Below are positions 1 to 10,082 of a stretch of 64,000 bases of DNA, in pieces (the stretch's first letter is position 1; each line of letters begins with the position of its first letter). The notes under the pieces are model-generated. The model saw only the letters and a program-made list of their open reading frames with translations, did no database searches and was not told the DNA's origin. The position numbers and the translations under genes were made by a program. This DNA comes from Sphingobium arseniciresistens (lineage in GTDB: Bacteria > Pseudomonadota > Alphaproteobacteria > Sphingomonadales > Sphingomonadaceae), in contig JARFNK010000004.1 of the NCBI GenBank assembly GCA_029167225.1, positions 62,001-126,000 on the forward strand, in the 5' to 3' direction.

Positions 1-1589
<1,589 letters not shown>

Positions 1590-1607
1590 GATGATCCTTC
1601 GTGGAGA

Positions 1608-2414
1608 TTAGGATTGGGCGAAGGCGATGCACGCCTTCAGGATGTCGGAAAGGGTGGCGGTGATCGGCGCGGCGCGCGCGGGATCGAAGGGCGGGGGCCA
1701 GTTGCCTTCGTCGGGCAGGCCGGGCTCGTCCATATAGCCGCGGATCGCCAGTTCCATCTGGATGGCGTGGATGCCCTTCTCCGGCTGGCCATAGTGGCGC
1801 GTCGTCCAGCCGCCCTTGAAACGGCCGTCGACGACATGGCTGTGGCCGCTGGCGGCGCAGAGCTGCTCGACCGCCGAAGTCAGCGCGGGCGCGCAGGTCG
1901 TGCCGCTGTTGGTGCCCATGTTAAATTGCGGCAGTTCGCCGTCGAACAGGCGGGGCACATGGCTGCGGATCGAATGGGCATCATAGAGCACGACATCGTC
2001 ATGCTGCTGCCTGAGCCGCGCGATCTCGCCCGCCAGCGCGGCGTGATAGGGATCGAACCATGTCGCGCGGCGCCGGCCGACCTCGGCATCGTCCGGGCCA
2101 TCGCCCACATAGAGCGGCGCGCCGTCGAACGTCGTCGTCGGGCACAGTTCCGTCGTCGCCATGCCGGGATAGAGCGATGCGCCGGATGGATCGCGATTGA
2201 CGTCGATCACGCTGCGCGAAATCGCGGTATGCACCGTCGTGGCGCCCAGATCACGGGCAAAGGCATAGAGCTGGTCGATCCACCAGTCCGCATCCCGCCG
2301 CGCCAGCCATGGCGAGACGAAGCGCTCGCCGACATCGGCCAGATCCGTGCCGGTGTGCGGGAAGGCGACGATGAGCGGCGCCTCTCCTCGATGGATGTCG
2401 AGCCAGCCGGTCAT
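1608..2414 (-). CDS. hutG: N-formylglutamate amidohydrolase (HutG)
   Basis: Hydrolyses N-formylglutamate to glutamate and formate, the last step of the five-step histidine pathway that uses HutF. The 268-residue protein starts [20 protein letters not shown] and has the family features [31 protein letters not shown] and the [11 protein letters not shown] segment; the Asp-Ala-His and other His residues are likely metal ligands. Its ATG overlaps the hutH stop by four bases (ATGA), indicating translational coupling. A longer reading frame upstream is only the shadow of hutH in another frame. The co-occurring hutF confirms this is the formylglutamate amidohydrolase rather than an agmatinase-type formimidoylglutamase, which would not need HutF. 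Confidence 0.95.
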   Translation of the reverse strand: MTGWLDIHRGEAPLIVAFPHTGTDLADVGERFVSPWLARRDADWWIDQLYAFARDLGATTVHTAISRSVIDVNRDPSGASLYPGMATTELCPTTTFDGAPLYVGDGPDDAEVGRRRATWFDPYHAALAGEIARLRQQHDDVVLYDAHSIRSHVPRLFDGELPQFNMGTNSGTTCAPALTSAVEQLCAASGHSHVVDGRFKGGWTTRHYGQPEKGIHAIQMELAIRGYMDEPGLPDEGNWPPPFDPARAAPITATLSDILKACIAFAQS

Positions 2415-3940
2415 GCCACACCGGGCAGCATGTCGCCGGCGATGGCGACCAGCGCGCCCGAACGGATGAGGGCGTTGGCGGCCTCCATGTCCGGGTGGAA
2501 ATGCCGGTCGTCGGACAGATGCGGCACTTCGCTGCGCAGCAGGCCGTGGGCGGCGCCAAGCACATCGCTGGTCGCGAGCGGCGCGTGGAAATCGATGCCC
2601 TGCGCAGCGGCGAGAAATTCGATGCCGATCACGGCAGTCGCGTTCTCGGCCATGTCGAGCAGGCGGCGGGCGCCATGGGCGGCCATGGAGACATGATCTT
2701 CCTGGTTGGCGGAGGTCGGGATGGAATCGACGCTGGCCGGGTAGGCGCGCTGCTTGTTCTCGCTTACCAGTGCCGCCGCTGTCACCTGCGGGATCATGAA
2801 GCCGGAGTTGAGACCGGGCTTGGGGGTGAGGAAGGCGGGCAGGCCGGACAGGGCTGGGTCGACCAGCATGGCGATGCGGCGCTCGGCGATCGATGCGATC
2901 TCGCAGATGGTGAGGGCGATCATGTCGGCGGCAAAGGCGACGGGCTCGGCATGGAAATTGCCGCCCGACAGCGCCTCGTCGGTTTCCGGGAAGATCAGAG
3001 GGTTGTCGGAGACGCCGTTCGCCTCGATCTCCAGCGTGGTCGCGGCCTGGCGCAGCACGTCGAGCGCGGCGCCCATCACCTGCGGCTGGCAGCGCAGGCA
3101 ATAGGGATCCTGCACGCGCGCGTCATTCTCCAGATGGCTCGCGCGGATGGCGGAACCGGCCATCAGCGCCCGGAGCGCGGCGGCGGTCTCGATCTGCCCG
3201 GCATGGCGGCGCAGCGTGTGGATGCGCGGATCGAACGGTGTGTCGGAGCCCTTGGCCGCCTCGGTCGAGAGCGCGCCGGTGACGAGGGCGGACTGGAACA
3301 GCAATTCCGCCTCGAACAGCCCGGCCAGCGCATTGGCGGTCGAGAATTGCGTGCCGTTGAGCAGGGCGAGGCCTTCCTTCGGCCCCAGTTCGATCGCGGT
3401 AAGACCGGCCTTCGCCAGTGCCTCGACAGCGGGCAGGCGATCGTCTCCGAAGAAGATCTCGCCCACGCCGATCATGGCGGCGGCCATGTGGGACAGGGGC
3501 GCAAGATCGCCGCTCGCGCCCACCGATCCCTGGCAGGGGACAACGGGGGTCAGGCCCTTGGCCAGCATCGCTTCGAGCAGGGCGACGGTCTCGGGCCGCA
3601 CGCCCGATGCGCCCTGCGCAAGGCTGGCGAGCTTGAGCGCCATCATCAGGCGGATGACCGGAACGGGCGAGGGCGCGCCGGTGCCCGCCGCATGGCTGAG
3701 CACGATGTTCCGCTGCAGCGTGGCCAGATCCTCGTCACCGATGCGCACGCTCGCCAGCTTCCCGAAGCCGGTGTTGATGCCGTAGACCGGCTCGCCCCGC
3801 GCCAGGATGCGGGCGACGGCGGAGGCGCTTTCCGCAATGCGCGGACCGCAGGCCGGGTCCAGCCGCACCGGGGCGCCGCGATACAGCGCACGCCATTGCG
3901 CCAGCGTCACTTCGCTGGGGGTGAGGGTGATTTCGTTCAT
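2411..3940 (-). CDS. hutH: Histidine ammonia-lyase (HutH)
   Basis: Deaminates L-histidine to trans-urocanate and ammonia, the committing step of histidine catabolism. The 509-residue protein starts [20 protein letters not shown] and carries the signature [14 protein letters not shown]. Its Ala142-Ser143-Gly144 forms the MIO cofactor, the same numbering as the well-studied Pseudomonas enzyme. [11 protein letters not shown] and the HSTA-like and [10 protein letters not shown] segments of the lyase family are also present. The start is set by the four-base ATGA overlap with the hutI stop; longer upstream codons fall inside hutI. It lies mid-operon (hutI-hutH-hutG-hutU), behind the putative HutC operator. 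Confidence 0.97.
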   Translation of the reverse strand: MNEITLTPSEVTLAQWRALYRGAPVRLDPACGPRIAESASAVARILARGEPVYGINTGFGKLASVRIGDEDLATLQRNIVLSHAAGTGAPSPVPVIRLMMALKLASLAQGASGVRPETVALLEAMLAKGLTPVVPCQGSVGASGDLAPLSHMAAAMIGVGEIFFGDDRLPAVEALAKAGLTAIELGPKEGLALLNGTQFSTANALAGLFEAELLFQSALVTGALSTEAAKGSDTPFDPRIHTLRRHAGQIETAAALRALMAGSAIRASHLENDARVQDPYCLRCQPQVMGAALDVLRQAATTLEIEANGVSDNPLIFPETDEALSGGNFHAEPVAFAADMIALTICEIASIAERRIAMLVDPALSGLPAFLTPKPGLNSGFMIPQVTAAALVSENKQRAYPASVDSIPTSANQEDHVSMAAHGARRLLDMAENATAVIGIEFLAAAQGIDFHAPLATSDVLGAAHGLLRSEVPHLSDDRHFHPDMEAANALIRSGALVAIAGDMLPGVA

Positions 3941-5136
3941 TGACCACTCCAGATGCGAGCATGGAGCGGATTGTACCCCATACGATAGACAAGTTCGGCC
4001 GGGCGCTCGATGTCCCAGATGGCAAGGTCGCAGCGCTTGCCCGCCTCCAGCGTGCCGATCCGCTCGCCAAGGCCCAGCGCGGGGGCGGCGTTGCGGGTGA
4101 CGCCGGCGATGCATTCGTCCACCGTCAGGCGGAAAAGGGTCGCGCCCATGTTCATCGTGAGCAGCAGCGATGTCAGTGGCGAGGTGCCGGGGTTGCAGTC
4201 GGTTGCGAGCGCGATCGGCACGCCTGCCTGGCGCAGGGCGTCGATCGGCGGCAGCTTCGTCTCGCGCACGAAATAATAAGCGCCGGGTAGCAATGTCGCG
4301 ACCGTGCCGGCCCTCGCCATCGCGGCGACGCCGGCATCGTCCAGATGTTCGAGGTGATCGGCCGACAGGGCGCCATAGTCAGCCGCCAGACGCGCGCCGT
4401 GGAGGTTGGAAAGCTGTTCCGCGTGCAGCTTGACCGGCAGGCCCAGCGCGGTCGCGGCCCTGAATATCCGTGCGGTCTGCGCGCGGGAAAAGCCGATGCC
4501 TTCGCAAAAGGCGTCCACTGCATCGGCGAGGCCGAGCGCGGTGACCTTTGGCATAAGATCGTCGCACAGCATCGCGATGTAACCATCTGCATCACCGGCA
4601 TATTCGGGCGGCAATGCATGGGCGCCCAGGAAGGTTGTGGCGATCCTGACCGGGCGTTCCTCACCAAGCCGCCGGGCGGCGCGCAGCATCCGCAGTTCGG
4701 AATCCGCATCGAGGCCGTAGCCCGACTTCACCTCGACCGTGGTGGCGCCTTCCGCAATCAGCGCGTCGAGGCGAGGGAGGGCGCCCGCGACAAGATCATC
4801 CTCGCTGGCGGCGCGGGTGGCGCGCATCGTCGAAACGATCCCGCCACCGGCCCGCGCGATCTCCTCATAGGAGGCGCCGGCCAGCCGCATCTCGAATTCC
4901 TGCGCACGGTTGCCGCCATGCACAAGATGGGTGTGGCAGTCGATCAGTCCGGGCGTGATCCAGCGGCCATCGCAGCCAATCGTCTCTTCTGCGTCCAGCG
5001 CGGGCGCCTCGTCGGCGGGGCCGGCATAGACGATATCTCCATCCTTCGCGGCGACGATGCCATCGTCCACGATGCCCAGATCATGGCCCGCCAGCGTTGC
5101 CAGCCGGGCATCTTTCCATAGCCTGTCACATCGCAT
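3937..5136 (-). CDS. hutI: Imidazolonepropionase (HutI)
   Basis: Opens the imidazolone ring of imidazolone-5-propionate to give N-formimidoyl-L-glutamate, the third histidine-degradation step. The 399-residue amidohydrolase has the metal-binding [14 protein letters not shown] (H68, H70), EVKSGYGL, the KLHAEQLSN histidine and the ATDCNPGT aspartate. The chosen start [12 protein letters not shown] gives the usual family length; in-frame codons upstream run through the promoter and have no hut homology. It is the first gene of the minus-strand hut operon and faces hutF across an 88-bp divergent promoter that holds a HutC-like operator. Confidence 0.96.
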   Translation of the reverse strand: MRCDRLWKDARLATLAGHDLGIVDDGIVAAKDGDIVYAGPADEAPALDAEETIGCDGRWITPGLIDCHTHLVHGGNRAQEFEMRLAGASYEEIARAGGGIVSTMRATRAASEDDLVAGALPRLDALIAEGATTVEVKSGYGLDADSELRMLRAARRLGEERPVRIATTFLGAHALPPEYAGDADGYIAMLCDDLMPKVTALGLADAVDAFCEGIGFSRAQTARIFRAATALGLPVKLHAEQLSNLHGARLAADYGALSADHLEHLDDAGVAAMARAGTVATLLPGAYYFVRETKLPPIDALRQAGVPIALATDCNPGTSPLTSLLLTMNMGATLFRLTVDECIAGVTRNAAPALGLGERIGTLEAGKRCDLAIWDIERPAELVYRMGYNPLHARIWSGQ

Positions 5137-5190
5137 GTTCGGATCACCATCTGCCGTGTCGCCTCTGGTGATTGCACCATTCGAAAATAA

Positions 5191-5200
5191 TGTATAGACA
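5191..5200. promoter_or_regulatory. Putative HutC operator in the hutI/hutF divergent promoter
   Basis: The near-palindrome TGTATAGACA lies in the 88-bp gap between divergent hutI and hutF, about 55 bp from the hutI start and 25 bp from the hutF start. HutC repressors of the GntR family are known to bind TGTATA-type near-palindromes and to be released by urocanate. The surrounding 14 bases, TAATGTATAGACAA, recur exactly upstream of the TonB receptor at 12466-12475. Binding by this HutC is inferred. Confidence 0.75.
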
Positions 5201-5224
5201 AAAAATTCACGAGGGAGTTGATTT

Positions 5225-6604
5225 ATGCAGGCAGCCCAGGCTGGCCCCGATCGGGCGCTTTTCTTCACCCAGGCATTGCTGCCTGACGGGTGGGCGCGGG
5301 ACGTCCGCATCGTCATCAAAGCCGGGCGAATCGCCGCAGTTGATACGGGCGCCGCCCCGCTGCCGGATGACGAAAAGCATGGCTGCGCGCTGCCCGGAAT
5401 GCCGAACCTCCATAGCCATGCGTTCCAGCGCGGCATGGCGGGGTTGGCGGAAAAACGCGGCCCTTCGGACGACAGTTTCTGGACGTGGCGGGATGTCATG
5501 TACCGTTTCGTGGAGCGGATGACGCCGGAGGACGTGCAGGCCATCGCCGCGCAGGCCTATGTCGAGATGCTGGAAGGCGGCTTCACCCGCGTCGGCGAGT
5601 TCCATTATCTCCACCATGACCGGGGCGGGCAGCCTTTTGCCGACCGTGCGGAGATGAGCGCTGCCATCGTTGCGGCTGCTGCGGAGAGCGGGATCGGCCT
5701 GACGCTGTTGCCGGTCTTCTATGCCCATGCCGGCTTCGGTGCCACGCCACCGCGCCCGGACCAGGCCCGCTTCATCCACGACCTTGATGGCTATGCCATG
5801 CTGCTGGAAGGGGCGGAACGCGCCGCGCGGTCGCTGCCGGATGCCGTGGTCGGTGTCGCCCCGCACAGCCTGCGCGCGGTGTCGCCCGAGGAATTGCGCG
5901 TGCTCGACGGCATGGCGAAGGGGCGGCCTGTCCATATTCATATCGCCGAGCAGACGGCAGAGGTCGAGGCGTGCCTTGCGTGGAGCGGGCAGCGGCCCCT
6001 CGAATGGCTGCTGGAGCATGTTGCTGTCGATGATCGCTGGTGCCTCGTCCATGCGACGCACATGACCGATGCCGAAGTCGCCGCCATGGCGCGCAGCCGG
6101 GCGATCGCCGGACTTTGCCCGATCACCGAGGCCAATCTGGGCGACGGGCTGTTCCCGGCGCAGGCCTTTCTGGCAGCGGGCGGACGCTATGGCATCGGTA
6201 GCGATTCCAACGTGCTGATCGATGCGACCGAGGAACTGCGCCTGCTGGAATATGGGCAGAGGCTGCTGCATCGCGGCCGCAATCTTCTCGCCGGTGAGGC
6301 GGGGCGATCCACGGGCGCGGACGTCTATGGTGCCGCCCTCGCCGGCGGCGCGGCGGCGCTGGGTGCGGCGGTCGGTCTTGCGGTGGGCCTGCCTGCCGAT
6401 ATCCTCAGCCTCGATCTTGCGCATCCCTCGCTGGCTGGCCGAAAGCCGGACAGCCTGCTCGACGGGCTGATCTTCGCCGCCGGCCGCTCCGGCATCGATT
6501 GCGTCTGGCGGTACGGCGAAAAGGTGGTTAGCCATGGTCGTCACCGGGAGCGCGATCGGGTGGGCGCACGCTATCTCTCGGTATTGGGGAAGCTTACCGC
6601 GTGA
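5225..6604 (+). CDS. hutF: Formimidoylglutamate deiminase (HutF)
   Basis: Converts N-formimidoyl-L-glutamate to N-formylglutamate plus ammonia, feeding HutG. The 459-residue metal-dependent amidohydrolase has [14 protein letters not shown] (H63 and H65), [15 protein letters not shown] and the GSDSNVL aspartate region expected of the family. The start [20 protein letters not shown] is preceded by GAGGGAG. It is divergent from hutI and overlaps hutC by four bases (GTGA), so enzyme and repressor are co-transcribed and the operon is self-limiting. The HutF/HutG pair shows that this organism uses the Pseudomonas-like five-step route, not the direct formimidoylglutamase route. Confidence 0.95.
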   Translation: MQAAQAGPDRALFFTQALLPDGWARDVRIVIKAGRIAAVDTGAAPLPDDEKHGCALPGMPNLHSHAFQRGMAGLAEKRGPSDDSFWTWRDVMYRFVERMTPEDVQAIAAQAYVEMLEGGFTRVGEFHYLHHDRGGQPFADRAEMSAAIVAAAAESGIGLTLLPVFYAHAGFGATPPRPDQARFIHDLDGYAMLLEGAERAARSLPDAVVGVAPHSLRAVSPEELRVLDGMAKGRPVHIHIAEQTAEVEACLAWSGQRPLEWLLEHVAVDDRWCLVHATHMTDAEVAAMARSRAIAGLCPITEANLGDGLFPAQAFLAAGGRYGIGSDSNVLIDATEELRLLEYGQRLLHRGRNLLAGEAGRSTGADVYGAALAGGAAALGAAVGLAVGLPADILSLDLAHPSLAGRKPDSLLDGLIFAAGRSGIDCVWRYGEKVVSHGRHRERDRVGARYLSVLGKLTA

Positions 6605-7338
6605 GACAGCCGCTGCATGAGCGCATCCGTTCCGATTTCGAGACGCGCATCCTTTCCGGCGAGCTGGCCCCCGGCGATCGCATCCCGATCGAACAGGATC
6701 TGATGCGCAGCTATGGCTGCTCGCGGATGACGGTCAACAAGGCGCTGTCCGCGCTGCTTTCAGCGGGGCTGATCGACCGGCGCAAGCGGGCGGGCACCTT
6801 CGTCGCGCGCCCGCGCGTGCATTCGATGGTGCTCGACGTGCCCGACCTGCCCTCGCAGATCCGCGAGCGCGGACAGCATTATGCCTATGCGCCGCTGGTG
6901 CGCTGCCAGCGCCGGCCGCTGGACGGCATGGCCGAGGAGGCGTTGCTGGCCGGCGAGGGCGATCTGGTGCAGATGGAGGGGCTCCATCTCGCCAACGAGA
7001 TCCCGCTGGCGGTGGAATATCGTCTGGTCAGCGTCGATGCGGTGCCGGCGATTGCCGACGCGGACATCGACAGTGTCTCGCCGGGCAGCTGGCTGCTCCA
7101 GCATGTGCCTTGGACCGAGGCGGAAACCCGGATTTCGGCCGTTGCCGCCGATAGCGACGAGGCGCGTCTGCTGCGGATCGCCGAGGGTTCGGCCTGTCTT
7201 TGCGTGGAGCGGCGCACATGGCGCGGCAGCGATCGCATCACCTATGTCAGGCAGCTGTTCCTGGGCGATGCCTATGATCTCGTCGCGCGCTTCGGCCCCG
7301 CGGGCGGAAACGCAACGGTGGATGCGGCGTCCCGGTAA
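6601..7338 (+). CDS. hutC: Histidine-utilisation repressor HutC, GntR family
   Basis: A 245-residue GntR/HutC-subfamily repressor. The N-terminal winged helix (about residues 3-70) contains RIPIEQDLMRSYGCSRMTVNKALSALLSAG, and the C-terminal UTRA domain (about 90-235) is expected to bind urocanate. It starts with GTG inside the hutF stop (GTGA overlap), which implies translational coupling to hutF. Candidate operators are TGTATAGACA at 5191 and at 12466, so its targets probably include its own operon, hutIHGU, and the TonB receptor/peptidase pair. Confidence 0.93.
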   Translation: MRQPLHERIRSDFETRILSGELAPGDRIPIEQDLMRSYGCSRMTVNKALSALLSAGLIDRRKRAGTFVARPRVHSMVLDVPDLPSQIRERGQHYAYAPLVRCQRRPLDGMAEEALLAGEGDLVQMEGLHLANEIPLAVEYRLVSVDAVPAIADADIDSVSPGSWLLQHVPWTEAETRISAVAADSDEARLLRIAEGSACLCVERRTWRGSDRITYVRQLFLGDAYDLVARFGPAGGNATVDAASR

Positions 7339-7386
7339 TTAGCCGATGCACCGGGCGGCGGCGCCCAAGTAGAGCCAGCCTTGCAC

Positions 7387-7426
7387 AAAAAAGGGGCGGA
7401 CCTGATCCCAGGCCCGCCCCCTTTTT
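7387..7426. terminator. Bidirectional intrinsic terminator between hutC and the M14 peptidase
   Basis: A run of six A is followed by a 12-bp stem with one mismatch (GGGGCGGACCTG / CAGGCCCGCCCC), loop ATCC, then CTTTTT. The A-tract and T-tract make it usable from both directions, and it lies between two convergent genes. Confidence 0.85.
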
Positions 7427-7429
7427 CCG

Positions 7430-10054
7430 TCATTTCTTTGCGCTGTCCGGGTAAAGAGTGTTGAACAGCAGCTTGTAGGTGCCGTGCGACTGGGCGCGCC
7501 ACTGCGGCTTGAAGCCGTAGAGGAAGATCTTGCCCTTGCCATAGTCCACTTCGATCGCGGCTGCCTTGCCCTGGATCATCTCCGGGTGGAGTAGCACGCC
7601 GCTGCGCAGCGGGTTCCCGGTGGGGGCGTAGGAGGCGAGGATCTCGCCCTTGAAGCCCGGCTTGGGCGCAAAGGCGGGGCCGCGCTCGAACATCACGATC
7701 GGGTCGGCGGGCATGCCGGCCGAAACCGAGGTGCCTTCCTTCAGGTCGACCGCGAGCAGTGCTCCCGAGCAGAAGAACTGTTCGCTCTTCACATTCTTCA
7801 GGATGTTGGTGACGGGCAGGTCGAACAGGTCGATGATCGCATCCGACGCATTGTTGAGCGCCACCAGTGTACCGCCGGCCTTGACGAACGCCATCAGCTT
7901 TTCCGCGCCGTCCTTGCCGATGCCGCCGGCATAGGGAGCGGGCATCTGGCTGGGGCTGAAGCCGTCCATCAGGCCCGCGAGCGGCCCCTTATAGGCGGAA
8001 ACCGTATCGGGCGCAGGCGCGGTGTCGCCCGGCCGCGAACGGGGCGGGCCGCTCAGGTCGGGGATGATGATCGTGTCATATTTGCCGGCAAGCCCGGCCT
8101 TCACGTCGGCATTGTAGACGTTCTTGGGCTGGAAGGCATATTGCTCCAGCAGCCAGCGGGTCCAGCCCTCGTCGATGTTCGAACCCCATGGCCGATAGAG
8201 CGCGACGCGACCCTTGTGGACCGCCGTGCCTTCCGCCTTCTGCGTGCTCGCGGTGACGGGCACGCTGAAGTCGGCAGCGATCTTGCCCATGGCGGCCGGC
8301 GACAGGCCGGTAATGGCGATGGCGGGCTCCGGCGCGCCGCCGGCTGTCAGCGCAGCGCTGGTCCATGTCGCCTTGCCACCGGCCGCAAGCGCGGTGTTCA
8401 ACACGCGGTAGCTGTTGTTGATCTTGCGGCTGACCAGATAGGTGCTGCCTTCGCCACTGACGCTGCCGGCGGGCGGCGTCGCCTGCGCGATCTTGTGCAT
8501 GTCGCCGCGCACCGCGTCGATCGGCTGGACGATGCGGTCGACCCGCACACCCATCTGCATCGGCAGCGTCCATCCGGTCACGTCATAGGGCAGGTCCACG
8601 GGCTTGCCGTCGCCATCCAGGATCGCATCGGGATAGGCCTGCTTCTCGAACAGTTCCCGGGCGAGGCCGGCAAAGGGCTGGTCGGTCGGCACCACGAAAC
8701 TGCCGGCGGCATAGCTCTGGGTGCCGATCGTCGTCGGCTTGTCGAGCTGCAGTACGTCGAGGCCATGGGCGATCATCAGCTGGGCGAGCGATGCCGCTTC
8801 GGGCATGTCGGTCTGGCCAGCCGGGATCACATAGGCGGCCGGGCCATCCTTGGCAGCGGCGGCGACCATGTCGCGCCCGGCCTGATAGCGGTTATAGAGC
8901 AGCGTCTCGCGATATTTCTGCGCGGTCTCCAGCACGGACATCGACGCGGTCATCATATAGTCGACCGAGTTCTTGAGGTGCCATTCGCCACCACGCCACG
9001 GGTTCGGGTACATGATCTGCGCCTTGAGGTCGCGCATGTTCTCCGGGAAATCCTCGACCTTGGTGTTCATCGGCGTCGCGCTGTCATGCGCGGTCTCGGT
9101 GAAGAAGGAGATCGTGTTGCGGAAGACGTGGATATAGTCGAGGAAACCCGCATACCAGTTGTCGAAGCGGGCCTGCGCGATCGCGCCGGGCTTACCCTCG
9201 CTCTCCATCCGCGCCATGATGTTGGTGCCGATGGCGTTGGTCCAGATACGCATATAGGGGCTGATGTTCGACGATACCGGATCGGCGAAGGGCGGCACCC
9301 AGATGCGTGCGGGGAAGGGCGCGGTCTGGTGCTGCGAATACCAGATGACCGGGGCATAGGTCTGCTCGGTCGCGTTGACGACCTGGCTTTCCTTCATGTT
9401 CAGCATATAGCCGTCACGGTTGTTATCGTGACCGACATATTCCTGGTAGAGCCAGGGCGTGCGGCTGGTTTCCCACTTCGTGCCACGCTGCTTGCGATAC
9501 CAGTCGACGACCATGTCCTGGCCGTCGGGGTTGAGCGTGGGCCACAGCACCAGGATGACATTGTCGAGGATCGCGTCGATCTCTGCATCGTCCTTGGCCG
9601 ACAGCAGCTTGTAGGCGAGGGCGAGGGGCAGCTGGTGGTCGGCCACTTCGCTGGCGTGCATGCCGCCGTCGATATGGACGATGATCTTGCTGTCCTTGGC
9701 GAGCTTGCGCGCTTCCGCGTCGGTCAGGCCGCGCGGATCGCCGAGGCGCTTTGAAATGGCGGTATATTTGTCGAAATTGGCGATGTTGGCGGCGGACGAA
9801 ATGACCGCATAGGTCATCGTGCGGCCCTGCGTCGTCTTGCCGGTATTGAACAGCTTGATCCGGTCGGACGCCTTGGCCAGCGCTTGGAAATAACGGACCG
9901 ATTCCTCGTAGTTGGCGAGATAATAGTCGTCGCCCGGATCATGTCCCAGAACCGCCTTCGGGCTCGGCACGGTATCGGCCAGCGCCGGGGCGGAAAGCCC
10001 CAGCGCCGACGCCATAAGCAATACGCGCACCGCGCGCGAAAGCGGTCTGGTCAT
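7430..10054 (-). CDS. Exported M14-family zinc carboxypeptidase-like metallopeptidase
   Basis: An 874-residue protein with a signal peptide (residues 1-26, cleavage near SAPALA/D), so probably periplasmic. The M14 zinc-binding HASE motif lies at H133-E136 (GGMHASEVAD), followed by NPDGQDMV, GHDNNRDGY, the third-ligand region YSQHQTAPF and a TETAHDS segment likely to hold the catalytic Glu. A long C-terminal region of about 500 residues is beyond the catalytic domain, as in many bacterial M14 proteins annotated simply as peptidases. It starts 28 bp after the TonB receptor stop and is almost certainly co-transcribed with it. A HutC-like operator in front of the pair suggests that it trims peptides into free amino acids, including histidine. 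Substrate unknown. Confidence 0.85.
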   Translation of the reverse strand: MTRPLSRAVRVLLMASALGLSAPALADTVPSPKAVLGHDPGDDYYLANYEESVRYFQALAKASDRIKLFNTGKTTQGRTMTYAVISSAANIANFDKYTAISKRLGDPRGLTDAEARKLAKDSKIIVHIDGGMHASEVADHQLPLALAYKLLSAKDDAEIDAILDNVILVLWPTLNPDGQDMVVDWYRKQRGTKWETSRTPWLYQEYVGHDNNRDGYMLNMKESQVVNATEQTYAPVIWYSQHQTAPFPARIWVPPFADPVSSNISPYMRIWTNAIGTNIMARMESEGKPGAIAQARFDNWYAGFLDYIHVFRNTISFFTETAHDSATPMNTKVEDFPENMRDLKAQIMYPNPWRGGEWHLKNSVDYMMTASMSVLETAQKYRETLLYNRYQAGRDMVAAAAKDGPAAYVIPAGQTDMPEAASLAQLMIAHGLDVLQLDKPTTIGTQSYAAGSFVVPTDQPFAGLARELFEKQAYPDAILDGDGKPVDLPYDVTGWTLPMQMGVRVDRIVQPIDAVRGDMHKIAQATPPAGSVSGEGSTYLVSRKINNSYRVLNTALAAGGKATWTSAALTAGGAPEPAIAITGLSPAAMGKIAADFSVPVTASTQKAEGTAVHKGRVALYRPWGSNIDEGWTRWLLEQYAFQPKNVYNADVKAGLAGKYDTIIIPDLSGPPRSRPGDTAPAPDTVSAYKGPLAGLMDGFSPSQMPAPYAGGIGKDGAEKLMAFVKAGGTLVALNNASDAIIDLFDLPVTNILKNVKSEQFFCSGALLAVDLKEGTSVSAGMPADPIVMFERGPAFAPKPGFKGEILASYAPTGNPLRSGVLLHPEMIQGKAAAIEVDYGKGKIFLYGFKPQWRAQSHGTYKLLFNTLYPDSAKK

Positions 10055-10082
10055 GATGAATCAACCCTTAATCGAGGAATGT

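Noticed and set aside
1608-3101. A 497-codon minus-strand frame that would make HutG much larger.
   Set aside because: The upstream 230 codons are the out-of-frame shadow of hutH, Arg/Ala/Pro-rich and without family similarity; HutG begins at the ATGA overlap at 2414.
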